This document shows, one piece after another, positions 8,330 to 18,688 of a stretch of 64,000 nt of DNA (its first letter is position 1; each line of letters starts with the position of its first letter). The stretch is from Holophagae bacterium. GTDB taxonomy: Bacteria; Acidobacteriota; Holophagae; Acanthopleuribacterales; Acanthopleuribacteraceae. The position numbers and the translations under genes are program-made. The stretch spans positions 62,001 to 126,000 of the forward strand of contig JAUIFE010000017.1 in assembly GCA_030429565.1 (NCBI GenBank). Direction: 5' to 3'. Under the pieces are notes generated by a model. It saw only the letters and a program-made list of their open reading frames with translations, did not search any database and was not told the origin of the DNA.

Positions 8330-9244
8330 TTGGAGTTTCAAATCACCCACTTTCAATTTGATCGCGAAGAATTTCATGGCGCCGCCATGACCGGTATTGA
8401 TGAAGCGGGTCGTGGTTGTTTGGCCGGCCCGGTTGTCGTCGCGGCTGTTACCTGGCGACCGTCTGTGATTGCCGAGCAGCCCTGGTTTCCTTTGTTGGCC
8501 GATTCTAAGACGCTCGATGAAAAAAAACGCGACCTGCTCTTTCCATTGATTCTCGAACATGCGGATCGCGTGCGCACGGCCTTTGTCGGCAACATTCTTA
8601 TCGATTACCTCAACATTTTGCGCGCCACCTTGCACGGTTTTGAGTGTGTCGCGCCCGCCTTCGATGCAACAGTCCCACTGATCATCGACGGCAATCAAAA
8701 GCCGCCGACTTTGCCCTGGGCCAAAACCCTGGTGAAAGGGGATTCGCGCGCGAGCGCCGTCGCCGCGGGCGGGATTGTCGCCAAGGTTTTGCGTGATGCC
8801 GTCATGAAACGCCACGCCGCAGCTTATCCAGCCTATGCTTTTGAGGTTCACAAAGGATACGCCACCAAGAAGCATCGCGACGCCGTCAGTGCGCACGGCA
8901 ACACCCCATTGCATCGCAAATCGTTTAAACCATGTTCGCTTCTGCCCGACGACGACGCGCAAGGCGCACTTTTACAGCAGCAATTCGCCACCGCCGGCGG
9001 TGACCACGCTGCGCTCGTCGCCTGTTGGCGTTCCTTGCAGGCTCAGTACCACCGTCTGCCCTTGGCCGTTGTGCGCGAGCTCTTGCCGCAACTTAACCGC
9101 GCCGGCCTATCGATTTTGCCCTGTGCGGCCGATATGGCGCGCTTAGCCACGCCGATCGACCCCGCGACCACGTCGTCCAAAACTTCACCATGTCAGAATG
9201 ACGTACATTCTTTGGAAGCAAAAGACCCTTTGTTTTCGTTTTAA
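8330..9244 (+). CDS. rnhB: Ribonuclease HII with C-terminal extension
   Basis: 304 residues. Endonuclease that cuts the RNA strand of RNA-DNA hybrids and starts removal of misincorporated ribonucleotides. Catalytic Asp24 and Glu25 lie in TGIDEAGRG, Asp120 in PLIIDG, and Asp156 in AKVLRD; the substrate motif KGD is at 136-138 and HKGYATKKH at 174-182. The catalytic domain ends near residue 205; about 100 further residues are not typical of the family and have no recognised domain. The frame opens with TTG at 8330; an ATG at codon 20 (8387) directly before the DEAGRG motif is an alternative. Neither has a good ribosome site. Confidence 0.92.
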   Translation: MEFQITHFQFDREEFHGAAMTGIDEAGRGCLAGPVVVAAVTWRPSVIAEQPWFPLLADSKTLDEKKRDLLFPLILEHADRVRTAFVGNILIDYLNILRATLHGFECVAPAFDATVPLIIDGNQKPPTLPWAKTLVKGDSRASAVAAGGIVAKVLRDAVMKRHAAAYPAYAFEVHKGYATKKHRDAVSAHGNTPLHRKSFKPCSLLPDDDAQGALLQQQFATAGGDHAALVACWRSLQAQYHRLPLAVVRELLPQLNRAGLSILPCAADMARLATPIDPATTSSKTSPCQNDVHSLEAKDPLFSF

Positions 9245-9358
9245 CCAAGGAAGGCGCTGTGCATGCGACGGATCCTTTACAGCGTGCCATTAGGCCTAAA
9301 ATTTGCTGATCCCAACCCACGGGATTTTCCCACGACCCCTTTCGGAGGCGAATTGTTT

Positions 9359-12300
9359 ATGACATCTTCCCTTTTTTCACCCACCCAAAGCCGACATCTG
9401 CAGCGCCTGTTCTTCATTTTGCTGTTGGTTTGTTGGTTGCCGGCGTCGGTCGGCGCGGGCAACTTCGCCGATGATCAGCTCAAGCTTTTGGGGCAACGGC
9501 TCGACGCCGAGTTGGATGCCATGGATCCTGTCGATAAGTTGTTACTGGCTGAGGAGATTTATTTTCTCGGTCATGAAACCGGCCGTCAACAAGATCTCAA
9601 CCAAATGCTTGAGCGGATTTTTGCATCGGCGCAGCACGAAGAACTCAAAGGGGAGCTGGCTTATTTTCTAACCCAGCAATACCGTCAAACGCGCCAGGGC
9701 GACAAAGTCGCCGCCTTGATTAAGTCACTGGGTTACGTGCCCGAATGGCAACTGCTGGGGCCCTTGTCGCCCCAAAATGAAATCGATCTGCCCGCTTTGG
9801 TTGGCGCCAAGGAAACGAAGGGTTTGGTTCGCGACATCTCTTGGCAGAAGGCGCGCGCCTGGGGTGAGGATGACTATTGGTCCGAAGGCTTGGGCCATTA
9901 CGGCTACTTCAGTGCCAATCAAGCCATTTACCCCAACCAACTTGCCGGCATGTTGGCCACCACTTGGTTCTACGCCCCCAAGAAAGGTGATTACCGCCTT
10001 GGCTTAGGTTGGGACAAAACCCTGCGTGCTTGGGTCAATCGCACCGAAGTTTTTCATTCCGAATTTGAAAACGGCAACGCTTCGCCCGACCAAGCCGTTG
10101 TCACCCTTCAACTCAAAAAGGGTTGGCATCGCTTGAGCTTATTTTTGGCGTCCGCTTCCGAAGAACCCAACCTCGGTTTTTTCGCGCGCTTGTGCGACAG
10201 CGACGGCAACCCGCTCAAGGTTGAAGCGCGGGCCGATCACAAGGTGCCGAAACGCAAGATCAAACAATCCAAAATCCAAGAGGTAAGCCTGGTTGCCGCC
10301 GCCAAAGCCAAGTCGGATTATGCCTTGGCTGGTTTGCTGCTGATTAAAGAGCAGCCGCGTCACCCCGAACACGGGCTTTTGGTCGAACTATTTGCCAACG
10401 CCTTCCAAGAAAACCCCACCCGGATTTTGACGGAGAAATTGTTGTCGGTCACCGATGATCCCAACGACCGCTGGGCTTATCTTGCCAAGTTCTTGACTCA
10501 TCTCGACAGCGCGCCGTACGACGCCCGCACGCCGATGGCCAAAGCTTGGACTTTGACCCAAATGGGACAAATTGCCCTGAGTCAGGATCGTTTTTGGGAA
10601 GCGCGCCAATATTCGAAACGCGCCCTGACCGCGTTGCCCGATTACTGGCCCGCCGCTGTCCTCGACAACAATGCACTTTCGGCATTGGGTTTGGACGGCG
10701 TCGCGCTTAACCGAACCTTGACGCTTAACAAACAGTACCCCGACGTGCCCTGGTTGATGATGGATTTGGCCGATCTCTACACCGCTATGTTTTTCGTCAA
10801 TGAGGCCGAGCAGTGGATCGATCGCGTGCTTGATCTCCGGTTCGGCAGCCGCAAGTTTGCCAATCGCAAAATTCAGGCTTACAAGTCACGTGGCGATCTC
10901 GAGGGTTTGGAAGCGTTGTATCGCGACATTTTGCGCGATTCGCCTTATTCGGTTTCCGCCGCTTTGACTTATGCTGAGTTCCTCAGTGGGAACCGTCGCC
11001 ACGATGAAGCGGCTCAATTACTCGAGCGGCTGTTGCGCGGTATGCCCAACAACCCCGATTTGTTGCAAGGCATGGGGGAAGCGCGTTTGCGGGCCGGCGA
11101 AGACGACGCCCTGCCCTATTTGGAGCGCGCCCTGGCGCTGCGACCGCAAAACCCCGCTCTTGAGAATCTGATTCGTCTTAGCCAGGCCGAGCGCCAGGTT
11201 TTCTACAAGCCGTATCGCTATGAAGAGGCGCCCGACGTTCCCGTTAACGAAGTAACCGACGTCGTCATGAACCTCGACAATAAGGTCGTCAAAGTTGCGC
11301 CCAACGGTCAGTCTTCGCTCTATCGTCAAATGGAATGGGAAGTGCTCACCGAGCAAGGCGCGCAATCTTTACCGGGTCATTCATTTAGTTATTCGCCCCT
11401 GCGCGAACGCGCCGAGCTGATCAAAGCCGAAGTTTATCGCGGGGATCAGACCATTCTGGTCACCACCACCGGTCGCAGTCGTATCAGTGATCCCGAATAC
11501 CGCATGTACTATGACATGGTTGCCTACCAGGTGCGTTTTCCCTCTTTGCAAGTGGGGGATCGGGTGCGGCTTGAGTACCGCATTGACGACATTAACAATA
11601 CCAACATCTTTGGCGATTACTTTGGTGACCTCCACCTCTTCGCCAACAGCTACCCCACCAAACGCATCGGCTACACGCTGATCATGCCCAAAGATCGCCG
11701 CATTTACACCCATGTTGAAAAGATGAATCCAGAGTATACCGAAAGCGAAGACGGTGAGAACCGTGTTTACCGCTGGGTTTTGGATCAAATTTCGCCCTTT
11801 GAAACTGAATCGCGTATGCCGGGTCTGCAAGCTTTTGTGCCCTATGTCGGCATTTCTACCTTCGATGATTGGGACGCCATGGCCAAATGGTATGCCGATC
11901 TGATTCGCAATCAGCTTGAGCTTGACTCGGAAACCAAACAGATCGTGGCCGAGCTGGTCAAAGACAAAACTTCTAATTTGGAAAAAGTGAAGACCATTCA
12001 CGAGTACGTGGTTACCCACACGCGTTACGTGGCCCTCGAGTTCGGGATTCACGGCTACAAACCCTACCAAGTAAATCAGGTGTGCAGCCGCCAGTTTGGT
12101 GACTGTAAAGACAAGGCCAGCCTGATGGTGGCGATGATGCTTGAGGCCGGTGTCGATGCGCAAATCGTGATTTGCCGAACCAGCGACAAGGGTGACATTC
12201 ATCCCAACCCCGCCATGCTGTCTTACTTCAACCACGCCATCGCCTACGTGCCCGAGTTCAACCTTTTCTTGGACGGCACGGCTGAGTTCTCGGGTATTTA

Positions 12301-13021
12301 CGAATTGCCTGAAATGGATCAAGGCGGATTGGCCCTGATCGTTGACAAACAAGGAAACGGTCGGTTGACGACCATTCCGCGCCAGGACGACACCTTGACC
12401 GAATACGATTTGGTGTTGGATGTGACGCCGGAAGGCAAAGCCAAGGTCGAGGGCAGTTTGCGTTATCGCGGTTCGGTTACGCCGGATGTGCGTCAGTATC
12501 TGAGCATTGATACCAAGCTTGGGCAAAATCTCCAGACGATATTGTCGGGTATGATGCCCGGCCTGGAAGTGCTGCAAGCCGACCGAGAAGGGACGCGCCT
12601 CAACGATCCCATCACCCTTCATTTTAAAGGCGAAACCGAACGGTTGATGGCGCCTCAAGCGGGTGGCTTTAAATTACCGTTGGAAATTCTCAACCAGCGC
12701 TTGGTGCAACGTTATGCCGCCAACACCAAACGCAAGTTCCCGCTTGAATTCGGCGTCGCTAAGACGCGCAAGGTGATGCTCAAACTCAATGCGCCGAAAG
12801 GGTACAACTTTGGCGCCTTGCCAGAGTCGCTGGACGTTGAAAACGACGATTTTTCCGTAAGCATTTTGTTTGATCGCGATGCGGACGCCGGTTTGCGGGT
12901 TAATTACCAAGTGAAGTTCAAAAACCACCGCGTGTCGCCCGACAACTACGCCGCCTTGCGCGAGCTCATGCAGCAACACGACCGCATTTTGGATCAAGCG
13001 ATCCAACTCGTTTCCGAGTAA
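9359..13021 (+). CDS. Exported TPR/DUF3857/transglutaminase-like protein
   Basis: 1,220 residues. A signal peptide (hydrophobic core LFFILLLVCWLP) leads into a helical TPR-like region (roughly 340-610). A DUF3857 beta-domain follows (about 620-860), then a transglutaminase-like cysteine-protease fold with the complete triad: Cys916 in FGDCKDKA, His959 in YFNHAI and Asp972 in FLDGTA. A C-terminal beta-rich domain ends the protein. Proteins of this build are large periplasmic or surface proteins of unknown substrate. ATG 9359 is chosen for the clean signal peptide and GGAGG ten bases upstream; ATG 9263 also has a good site (AGGAAGG) and would add 32 residues before the signal, so it remains possible. 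It is the first of a tandem pair with the next gene, 12 bases away. Confidence 0.85.
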   Translation: MTSSLFSPTQSRHLQRLFFILLLVCWLPASVGAGNFADDQLKLLGQRLDAELDAMDPVDKLLLAEEIYFLGHETGRQQDLNQMLERIFASAQHEELKGELAYFLTQQYRQTRQGDKVAALIKSLGYVPEWQLLGPLSPQNEIDLPALVGAKETKGLVRDISWQKARAWGEDDYWSEGLGHYGYFSANQAIYPNQLAGMLATTWFYAPKKGDYRLGLGWDKTLRAWVNRTEVFHSEFENGNASPDQAVVTLQLKKGWHRLSLFLASASEEPNLGFFARLCDSDGNPLKVEARADHKVPKRKIKQSKIQEVSLVAAAKAKSDYALAGLLLIKEQPRHPEHGLLVELFANAFQENPTRILTEKLLSVTDDPNDRWAYLAKFLTHLDSAPYDARTPMAKAWTLTQMGQIALSQDRFWEARQYSKRALTALPDYWPAAVLDNNALSALGLDGVALNRTLTLNKQYPDVPWLMMDLADLYTAMFFVNEAEQWIDRVLDLRFGSRKFANRKIQAYKSRGDLEGLEALYRDILRDSPYSVSAALTYAEFLSGNRRHDEAAQLLERLLRGMPNNPDLLQGMGEARLRAGEDDALPYLERALALRPQNPALENLIRLSQAERQVFYKPYRYEEAPDVPVNEVTDVVMNLDNKVVKVAPNGQSSLYRQMEWEVLTEQGAQSLPGHSFSYSPLRERAELIKAEVYRGDQTILVTTTGRSRISDPEYRMYYDMVAYQVRFPSLQVGDRVRLEYRIDDINNTNIFGDYFGDLHLFANSYPTKRIGYTLIMPKDRRIYTHVEKMNPEYTESEDGENRVYRWVLDQISPFETESRMPGLQAFVPYVGISTFDDWDAMAKWYADLIRNQLELDSETKQIVAELVKDKTSNLEKVKTIHEYVVTHTRYVALEFGIHGYKPYQVNQVCSRQFGDCKDKASLMVAMMLEAGVDAQIVICRTSDKGDIHPNPAMLSYFNHAIAYVPEFNLFLDGTAEFSGIYELPEMDQGGLALIVDKQGNGRLTTIPRQDDTLTEYDLVLDVTPEGKAKVEGSLRYRGSVTPDVRQYLSIDTKLGQNLQTILSGMMPGLEVLQADREGTRLNDPITLHFKGETERLMAPQAGGFKLPLEILNQRLVQRYAANTKRKFPLEFGVAKTRKVMLKLNAPKGYNFGALPESLDVENDDFSVSILFDRDADAGLRVNYQVKFKNHRVSPDNYAALRELMQQHDRILDQAIQLVSE

Positions 13022-13033
13022 GGAGGGGACACC

Positions 13034-16000
13034 ATGCTTTTTCAAAAATGGACCTTTATGACATGGCCCGCCCTGTTCCTGGCGATGACTTTGCCGGCGA
13101 CGGCGGCCGATTTAGACGCGGCCTGGCGCAAGTTAGCCCACGATAACGATCAAGAGGCCGCACGGGCCTTGTTCGCCGAAGGGCGGACCCCCGACGATCA
13201 CCAAGCCGCCATCGGCTGGTTCCTTACCTTTTCCGGTCAGGGCCCTACCGAAGCACTCAACCGTGCCGCCCTGACCATTTTGCGCGAGGATCCCACTTCG
13301 CCCGCCGCCGAGTGGGTTCTCAAGTGGATGAGTCAGTACCGCGAGTGTCTGCCCAACTGGGGCAACGATGTGGCTGCGATTATCGCCGCGGCGGAACCGA
13401 CCAATCCTGAACTCAAAGTGCGTTACGCCAATATGGCGCGTTTCGCTTCCCGTAACGAAAAGGAAGAGCCGGCTTTTGGCGAAATTGCCCGCCGTGCTGC
13501 TTTTATCGCCGATTGGAAGGTCTCCGAAAAGTTTGGCAACTATCCGATCCCGGCCTTTGACAAGACCTGGCCCGCTGAGAAGGCCGATTACTGGCACAAT
13601 GAGGACCTGAATTACCATTCGCGAACCGGTGTTGTTTTGCCCCCGCGACACGCCACGGGTGCCGGTGTTCTGTTTGCCTTTAGCCGCTTTGAGAACCCCG
13701 CCAAACAACCCGTCACCCTGCGCCTCTTTTCCTATCACAACGTGGCCCTGTACCTGAACGGTGATTTAGTCGGCCGCTACAACATGCTCGAAGAATACGG
13801 TCCCAATATTCGCTACTTGCGCTTGACGCTTCCCGCCGGCCAACACGAAGTGATGGTGAAAACCACACAAACCCGCGGCAATAACGGTCAGTTCTCCGTT
13901 CAGGTTACCGCCGATCAGGCCGTGTCCTTTCCGGCGCCTGGCAACCCCGCGTTTTCGCTTTCCGGCAAAAGCGCCAAGGCCGCCGATGTTCAAGTTGGTC
14001 TCGCCGCCGCTATTGCCAAGGATCAGAGCGAGTTTGCCAAGTTTCAGCGCGCCTTTTTGGCCATTCTCGATAAAGACGATGCCACCGCTTTGGCGCTTTT
14101 GGAAGAAGTTCACGAAAGCGCCCCTGCTTCTTTGTTGGTCGGCACTTTGCTCAGCGAGGTCTATTTAGGTTCGGTCAAGTTTCTGCCGCCCAACGATCAA
14201 GTGTCACGCGCCTACCAAATTCTGGCCGGCTTCCTCCAAACGCCGGATTACAACCAGCAGGCGATGTACTCCCTGGCGTTGCTGCTCAATCGTCACAACC
14301 AAACGAAAGACGCTTTGGCACTCCTCAACCGCGTCGTTCAAAGTAACCCAGAGTTTTGTGAAGCGGTTGAGGCGCTGTTGGTGATTAGCAACAACGAAAA
14401 GTTGCTCGACGTGCGTCAGTACGCGCTGTCGGTGCTTGAGAACTTGGGTCCCAACCATCGTTTCGCCCAGCAAGCTTTGTTGAAGGAGTCCCGTCGCGAT
14501 GGTGACTTGGGGCGGACCAAAGAGATTCTGGGTAATCTTGCCGAGCTGTTGCCTTGGGAAGGTTTCTTGGCTCAGCTCCACGAAATGAATGAAGAATACG
14601 AACTGGCGATTAAGGACTTGGAAAGTCGTGGTCACATCTTTGATGATCGCGCCTATTACCCTTACGCCGTTTCACAGGGTTACGCCAAGCTCGGCAAAAT
14701 TGAGCAACAGCGCGCCTGGTTAGAGAAAACCTTGGTGGTCGATCCCACCCATGAGGAAGCCATTCTCGACTTGGTCAACCTCAGCGGGTACCAGGGCAAA
14801 TTTGACGAAGCCGAGCAGCTTTTGCGCGATTACCTGCGGATCGAACCCGCCAATTCCGCTTTCCGTCAGCGTCTCAGTCACCTTGAAGGCCGAACCGCCT
14901 TCGAAGCCTATCGCGTCGACAGCGCGCAAATTATTGCCGATGCCAAAAACAAACCTATTTCAGAAGGCGCCAACTCCGAATTGCTGCTTGATCAACTAAT
15001 GGTGCGGCTGTTCCCTGATGGATCGCAAATGCGTTACACCCACCTGGTGACGCGGGTTTTGACCAAAGACGGCGTCGACAGTGAAAGTGAAATCCGTTTG
15101 CCAGGTGAAGATATCGAAATTTTGGAGCTGCGGACCATCAAGCAAGACGGCGCCGTGATGTACCCTGAGAGTTTCGAACACAAGTCGACGATCAGTTTGA
15201 GTGGTGTCAGCGTCGGTGATTTCATTGACGAGGAGCATATCGAGTATTTGCCGCCCGCCTACTACGACGGCAATGGACTTGATAGCTTTATGACCTTTAT
15301 TTTTCAGGGTGTTGATCGCATTTATCACCACAGTGAATTGGTGTTGATTTACCCCGCCGACCTGCAGCCTGAACCCGAACTTTTAAGCCGTAACATGCCT
15401 GGCGGGCAGCCGACCATCGAAGAGAAGAACGGTCTCAAATACGTGCGCTGGCTGACCGAGGATATGCCGCCCTTGACCGTGGAACCCTCGATGCCGCCTG
15501 CCAATTACTCACAGCCGGTCGCCTCCTTTTTCTTCAATACGGATTGGGAAGAGATTCGCGATTTTTATACCCATGCGACCCGTCAGCGTTTAGGCGTGGT
15601 TAATCGTCTACAGCCGCAGATTGAGGCCTGGCGCCAGCTCAAATTACCGCCCCGTAAGTTGGCCGAACGCGTGTATCGCGATATTACCGAGCGGATCGAG
15701 CAGGACGGACCTTTTTATCAAGATGTCAACCTTACCTGGGAGAGCCGTGCCGGTAACGCGACCATGTTGGTTGCCGCCGTGTACCGTGCCCTTGGTATTC
15801 CTTATGAAATGGTGTTGACGCGTCCTGAACGCATTCGCCATTACACCTTTGACACCCCACTGCCCAGCTTGTCTTATGCCTTGCTGCGTTTGCCCTTTAC
15901 CGACGGGGACCTGTGGTTGGACGCCAACCAATCAGGTTTGCCGTTTGGGTATGTGCCTTTTCCGTTTCGTGGCTCAACCGGGATTGTTCTCGACGGCGGC

Positions 16001-16690
16001 GACAGGCTTTGGATCGACATTCCCCAGTTTGAAGACCGGCTGGATCGCGTTGTTTCCAGTTATTCCTTTCGCTTTAGCGCCGACGGTCGTGCTGAAGCGG
16101 ACGGGTCGGAGCACTTTTTTGGTCAAACCGCCGCGCGTCTGAGCGAAAACTGGAAGCAATTGAATCGCCCCGAAATCATGCAACGTGTCGAAGCCGGTAT
16201 TAACCAAAACTATCCCGGTGCCGTCGTTAGTGAAACCAGTGAAACCGAAGATCTGCCGCCGGGCGAGTTTGAAATCACCTATGTTTTCAAACACGACTCC
16301 CTTGGGAAGCCTACTGAGAACGGTTTTAACCTTGAGTTTCTGTTGCCGAAAGCACCCCTTTTATCCCGTTACGGCTCACTGCCGGTGCGCAAAACGCCGA
16401 TTCTGATTGCGCAGCCTCATTACAATGTAGCCGAGGAAACGCTGCATTTACCGGAAGGCATGCGTTGGCAGGTTGATCCTGTAAATTTGGATCAAAAAAC
16501 GGACTTTGGACGCTATCAATTAACCGTGAGCGTGGTCTCCGATCAGGAGCTTAAGGTCACGCGCGAATACCATGTCCCATCCCAGTTTGTCATGCCCGAG
16601 GCCTACCAGGATTTCCTTGTTTTTTGCAAATCCATGGTGGAGAATGAGGACCTGACATTCAAAGCGGTCAAAGACGTTGGCGCCCCTTAA
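13034..16690 (+). CDS. Exported TPR/DUF3857 protein with degenerate transglutaminase domain
   Basis: 1,218 residues, same architecture as its upstream neighbour: signal peptide (WPALFLAMTLPATAA), TPR-like helices, DUF3857 region (about 650-860) and a transglutaminase-like domain. Lining up the two, the catalytic Cys position falls in ESRAGNATM (Ala906) and the His position in SLSYALLRLP is Tyr; only the Asp (WLDANQ) remains. It is therefore probably a pseudoenzyme that keeps the fold. GGAGG precedes the ATG by seven bases. The 12-base gap suggests co-transcription and a heteromeric or paired role with the intact paralogue. The alignment was done by eye. Confidence 0.82.
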   Translation: MLFQKWTFMTWPALFLAMTLPATAADLDAAWRKLAHDNDQEAARALFAEGRTPDDHQAAIGWFLTFSGQGPTEALNRAALTILREDPTSPAAEWVLKWMSQYRECLPNWGNDVAAIIAAAEPTNPELKVRYANMARFASRNEKEEPAFGEIARRAAFIADWKVSEKFGNYPIPAFDKTWPAEKADYWHNEDLNYHSRTGVVLPPRHATGAGVLFAFSRFENPAKQPVTLRLFSYHNVALYLNGDLVGRYNMLEEYGPNIRYLRLTLPAGQHEVMVKTTQTRGNNGQFSVQVTADQAVSFPAPGNPAFSLSGKSAKAADVQVGLAAAIAKDQSEFAKFQRAFLAILDKDDATALALLEEVHESAPASLLVGTLLSEVYLGSVKFLPPNDQVSRAYQILAGFLQTPDYNQQAMYSLALLLNRHNQTKDALALLNRVVQSNPEFCEAVEALLVISNNEKLLDVRQYALSVLENLGPNHRFAQQALLKESRRDGDLGRTKEILGNLAELLPWEGFLAQLHEMNEEYELAIKDLESRGHIFDDRAYYPYAVSQGYAKLGKIEQQRAWLEKTLVVDPTHEEAILDLVNLSGYQGKFDEAEQLLRDYLRIEPANSAFRQRLSHLEGRTAFEAYRVDSAQIIADAKNKPISEGANSELLLDQLMVRLFPDGSQMRYTHLVTRVLTKDGVDSESEIRLPGEDIEILELRTIKQDGAVMYPESFEHKSTISLSGVSVGDFIDEEHIEYLPPAYYDGNGLDSFMTFIFQGVDRIYHHSELVLIYPADLQPEPELLSRNMPGGQPTIEEKNGLKYVRWLTEDMPPLTVEPSMPPANYSQPVASFFFNTDWEEIRDFYTHATRQRLGVVNRLQPQIEAWRQLKLPPRKLAERVYRDITERIEQDGPFYQDVNLTWESRAGNATMLVAAVYRALGIPYEMVLTRPERIRHYTFDTPLPSLSYALLRLPFTDGDLWLDANQSGLPFGYVPFPFRGSTGIVLDGGDRLWIDIPQFEDRLDRVVSSYSFRFSADGRAEADGSEHFFGQTAARLSENWKQLNRPEIMQRVEAGINQNYPGAVVSETSETEDLPPGEFEITYVFKHDSLGKPTENGFNLEFLLPKAPLLSRYGSLPVRKTPILIAQPHYNVAEETLHLPEGMRWQVDPVNLDQKTDFGRYQLTVSVVSDQELKVTREYHVPSQFVMPEAYQDFLVFCKSMVENEDLTFKAVKDVGAP

Positions 16691-16772
16691 TCTCTCGGGG
16701 GAGAAGGAGTAAAGGTTAGGCGCCCCGAATCGCTTTTGCCATCAACGACAATACGATTCCGGGGAGGACACC

Positions 16773-18098
16773 ATGGAAAAAGCGCGTCGTTTTGCGGACC
16801 ACGTCCGTCAAATCTCGCAGATCTACGAAAAGGCGCTGGCGACCCTGTCGCGTGAAGCGCAGCCGATGGACGCCGTCCTGATTCATTCAGGTTCGGAGGG
16901 CGTCTACTTCGGCGATGATCGCCACATTTATTTCGAAGCTTTCGGTCATTTCAACCACTGGGTTCCGGTCAATCGGCCCGACCAAATGCTGTTGTTTCAG
17001 CCTGGCAAGAAGCCGACCTACTTCCAAGTGGTACCCCCTGATTTCTGGTACGACCAAACGGTCGCTCAGGAAGCATGGTGGGCCGATCAGTTCGACATTA
17101 TCCGCCTCGAAAAACCGGAGCAGGTTATGGATCACCTGCCCGCCACGCGTCGCATCGTGTTTTTAGGTGAGAACACCGGCTTTGCCGCCGATATGGGGTT
17201 ACCCGCTTACCTTCACAACGAACGCAACGTGCTTAATTACCTCGATTATTATCGCGGCATGAAAACCGAATACGAGGTTGAAGAACTGCGTGAAGCCAAT
17301 CGTATGGCTGTCGCCGGCCACGAGGCCGCCAAGCAGGCTTTCCTCAATTTCGGCAGCGAATGGGACATCCACCAAGCGTTTCTGAGTACCAATCAAATGC
17401 TCGAAACCGATTCGCCTTATACCAATATCATTGGTCTCGATGAACATGCCGCCATTTTGCACTACCAATACAAGCAACGCGCCAAAGGCGATCAGAGCCG
17501 CGTGCTCCTGATCGACGCCGGCTGCGTCAGCAATCGCTACTGTTCCGATATTACCCGCACCTACATGCGCGAGGGCGGTCACGAAGTGTTCGCCGGTCTG
17601 CTGCAAGGTGTTGATGCTCTCGAGCTGAAACTGGCTGATATGGTTGAGGTGGGCATGCCCTACCGTCAACTGCACGAAGCCGCTCATGACGGGATTCTCG
17701 ATCTCTTGATCTCCCACGAATTGGTTTCCGGCAATCGCGACGAACTCGCCGAAAATCAACGGGTGAGCAAGTTGTTTTTCCCCCACGGCATCGGTCACCT
17801 GATCGGCCTTCAGGTTCACGATGTCGGTGGCTTCTTCAAGGACGATCACGGGGCCTTGGCACCACCGCCTGAGGAACATCGCTTCTTGCGTCTCAACCGC
17901 GAAATGCAGACGGGTATGGTGTTCACCATTGAACCCGGCCTCTACTTCATCCCGGTTCTGCTCGACCCGGAACGCAACAGCGCTCTTGGCAAAAACCTCA
18001 ACTGGCAGCTCATTGATGCCTTGATCCCCTACGGTGGCATTCGCATCGAAGACAACATCTGGCTCAGCGAAAACGGTCCGGTCAACCTGACCCGCTAA
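16773..18098 (+). CDS. pepQ: Xaa-Pro dipeptidase (M24 family)
   Basis: 441 residues, as in proteobacterial PepQ. It hydrolyses dipeptides with C-terminal proline in the cytoplasm. Metal ligands of the pita-bread fold are all present: Asp248 (LLIDAGC), Asp259 (CSDITRTY), His338 (FPHGIGHLIG), Glu387 (FTIEPGLYF) and Glu426 (GGIRIEDNIW). The N-terminal domain (1-165) also resembles PepQ. GGGGAGG precedes the ATG. It follows the two DUF3857 genes by 80 bases and ends at a strong terminator, so the three may form one transcript, with possible use of peptides in growth. Confidence 0.93.
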   Translation: MEKARRFADHVRQISQIYEKALATLSREAQPMDAVLIHSGSEGVYFGDDRHIYFEAFGHFNHWVPVNRPDQMLLFQPGKKPTYFQVVPPDFWYDQTVAQEAWWADQFDIIRLEKPEQVMDHLPATRRIVFLGENTGFAADMGLPAYLHNERNVLNYLDYYRGMKTEYEVEELREANRMAVAGHEAAKQAFLNFGSEWDIHQAFLSTNQMLETDSPYTNIIGLDEHAAILHYQYKQRAKGDQSRVLLIDAGCVSNRYCSDITRTYMREGGHEVFAGLLQGVDALELKLADMVEVGMPYRQLHEAAHDGILDLLISHELVSGNRDELAENQRVSKLFFPHGIGHLIGLQVHDVGGFFKDDHGALAPPPEEHRFLRLNREMQTGMVFTIEPGLYFIPVLLDPERNSALGKNLNWQLIDALIPYGGIRIEDNIWLSENGPVNLTR

Positions 18099-18119
18099 GC
18101 CCAGCCAACCTTATATGGG

Positions 18120-18154
18120 AAAAAGGGACGTCTCGGCGTCCCTTTTTCTTTTTC
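18120..18154 (+). terminator. Rho-independent terminator after pepQ
   Basis: AAAAAGGGACG pairs with CGTCCCTTTTT around TCTCGG, followed by CTTTTT. It begins 22 bases after the pepQ stop. Confidence 0.9.
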
Positions 18155-18256
18155 CAAAAAAAATACCCGTTTTCTTGCTTTTTTCTCTAGCACTCACTAA
18201 CTTGCCAGGAAATACACAACATACACCGCACCGACCCCACCACAAGGAGCCGCCAA

Positions 18257-18688
18257 ATGACCTGTTGGGACGAACCCCTTTCCCCAAATCCCTGCCAACG
18301 CGGCGCCGATCAACCGCTCGACTCAGAGGCCCAAGCGCGCATTGAAAAACAACTGCTCATGCTTGAGCAAAAGGTCGCCATGCTGCAAAAACGCAGCCGT
18401 TGGTTGGGTTGGCTCGATCTCTACCTTCAACTGGCCTTTGCCGTTCTTTTGTCTGCTTCCTCCCTCTACGTCCTCTATCTCGGCTACATCGACGCCCTGA
18501 CCCAACGCACCTTTCTCGCCTTCTTTTACGCCGTTTCCGGTTACGTTTTGGTGGCGGCCGTTTTTTGGCTGTTTCACCTCCATCGCACCATCGCCTTTAA
18601 ACGCACCAAAGAACGGCTTATCCAACAGGTGGTCGCCCAAGCCAAAATTGAAATTGCCTTTGCCTCGCGCCTGGTTCGGGTGCGTTAA
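18257..18688 (+). CDS. Small two-helix membrane protein, hypothetical
   Basis: 143 residues: a short coiled coil (about 22-48), two membrane helices (about 54-77 and 86-108) and a basic cytoplasmic tail. AAGGAG precedes the ATG by eight bases. Not a family I recognise. The stop is directly followed by the GTG of the next gene, so the two are translated together and may form a complex in the inner membrane. Confidence 0.65.
   Translation: MTCWDEPLSPNPCQRGADQPLDSEAQARIEKQLLMLEQKVAMLQKRSRWLGWLDLYLQLAFAVLLSASSLYVLYLGYIDALTQRTFLAFFYAVSGYVLVAAVFWLFHLHRTIAFKRTKERLIQQVVAQAKIEIAFASRLVRVR

Noticed and set aside
8153-8962. Long minus-strand frame over rnhB
   Set aside because: Antisense to a clearly identified RNase HII; a mirror frame of GC-rich coding sequence.
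11381-12658. 425-codon minus-strand frame within the DUF3857 gene
   Set aside because: It is the complement of a conserved catalytic gene and shows no family similarity.
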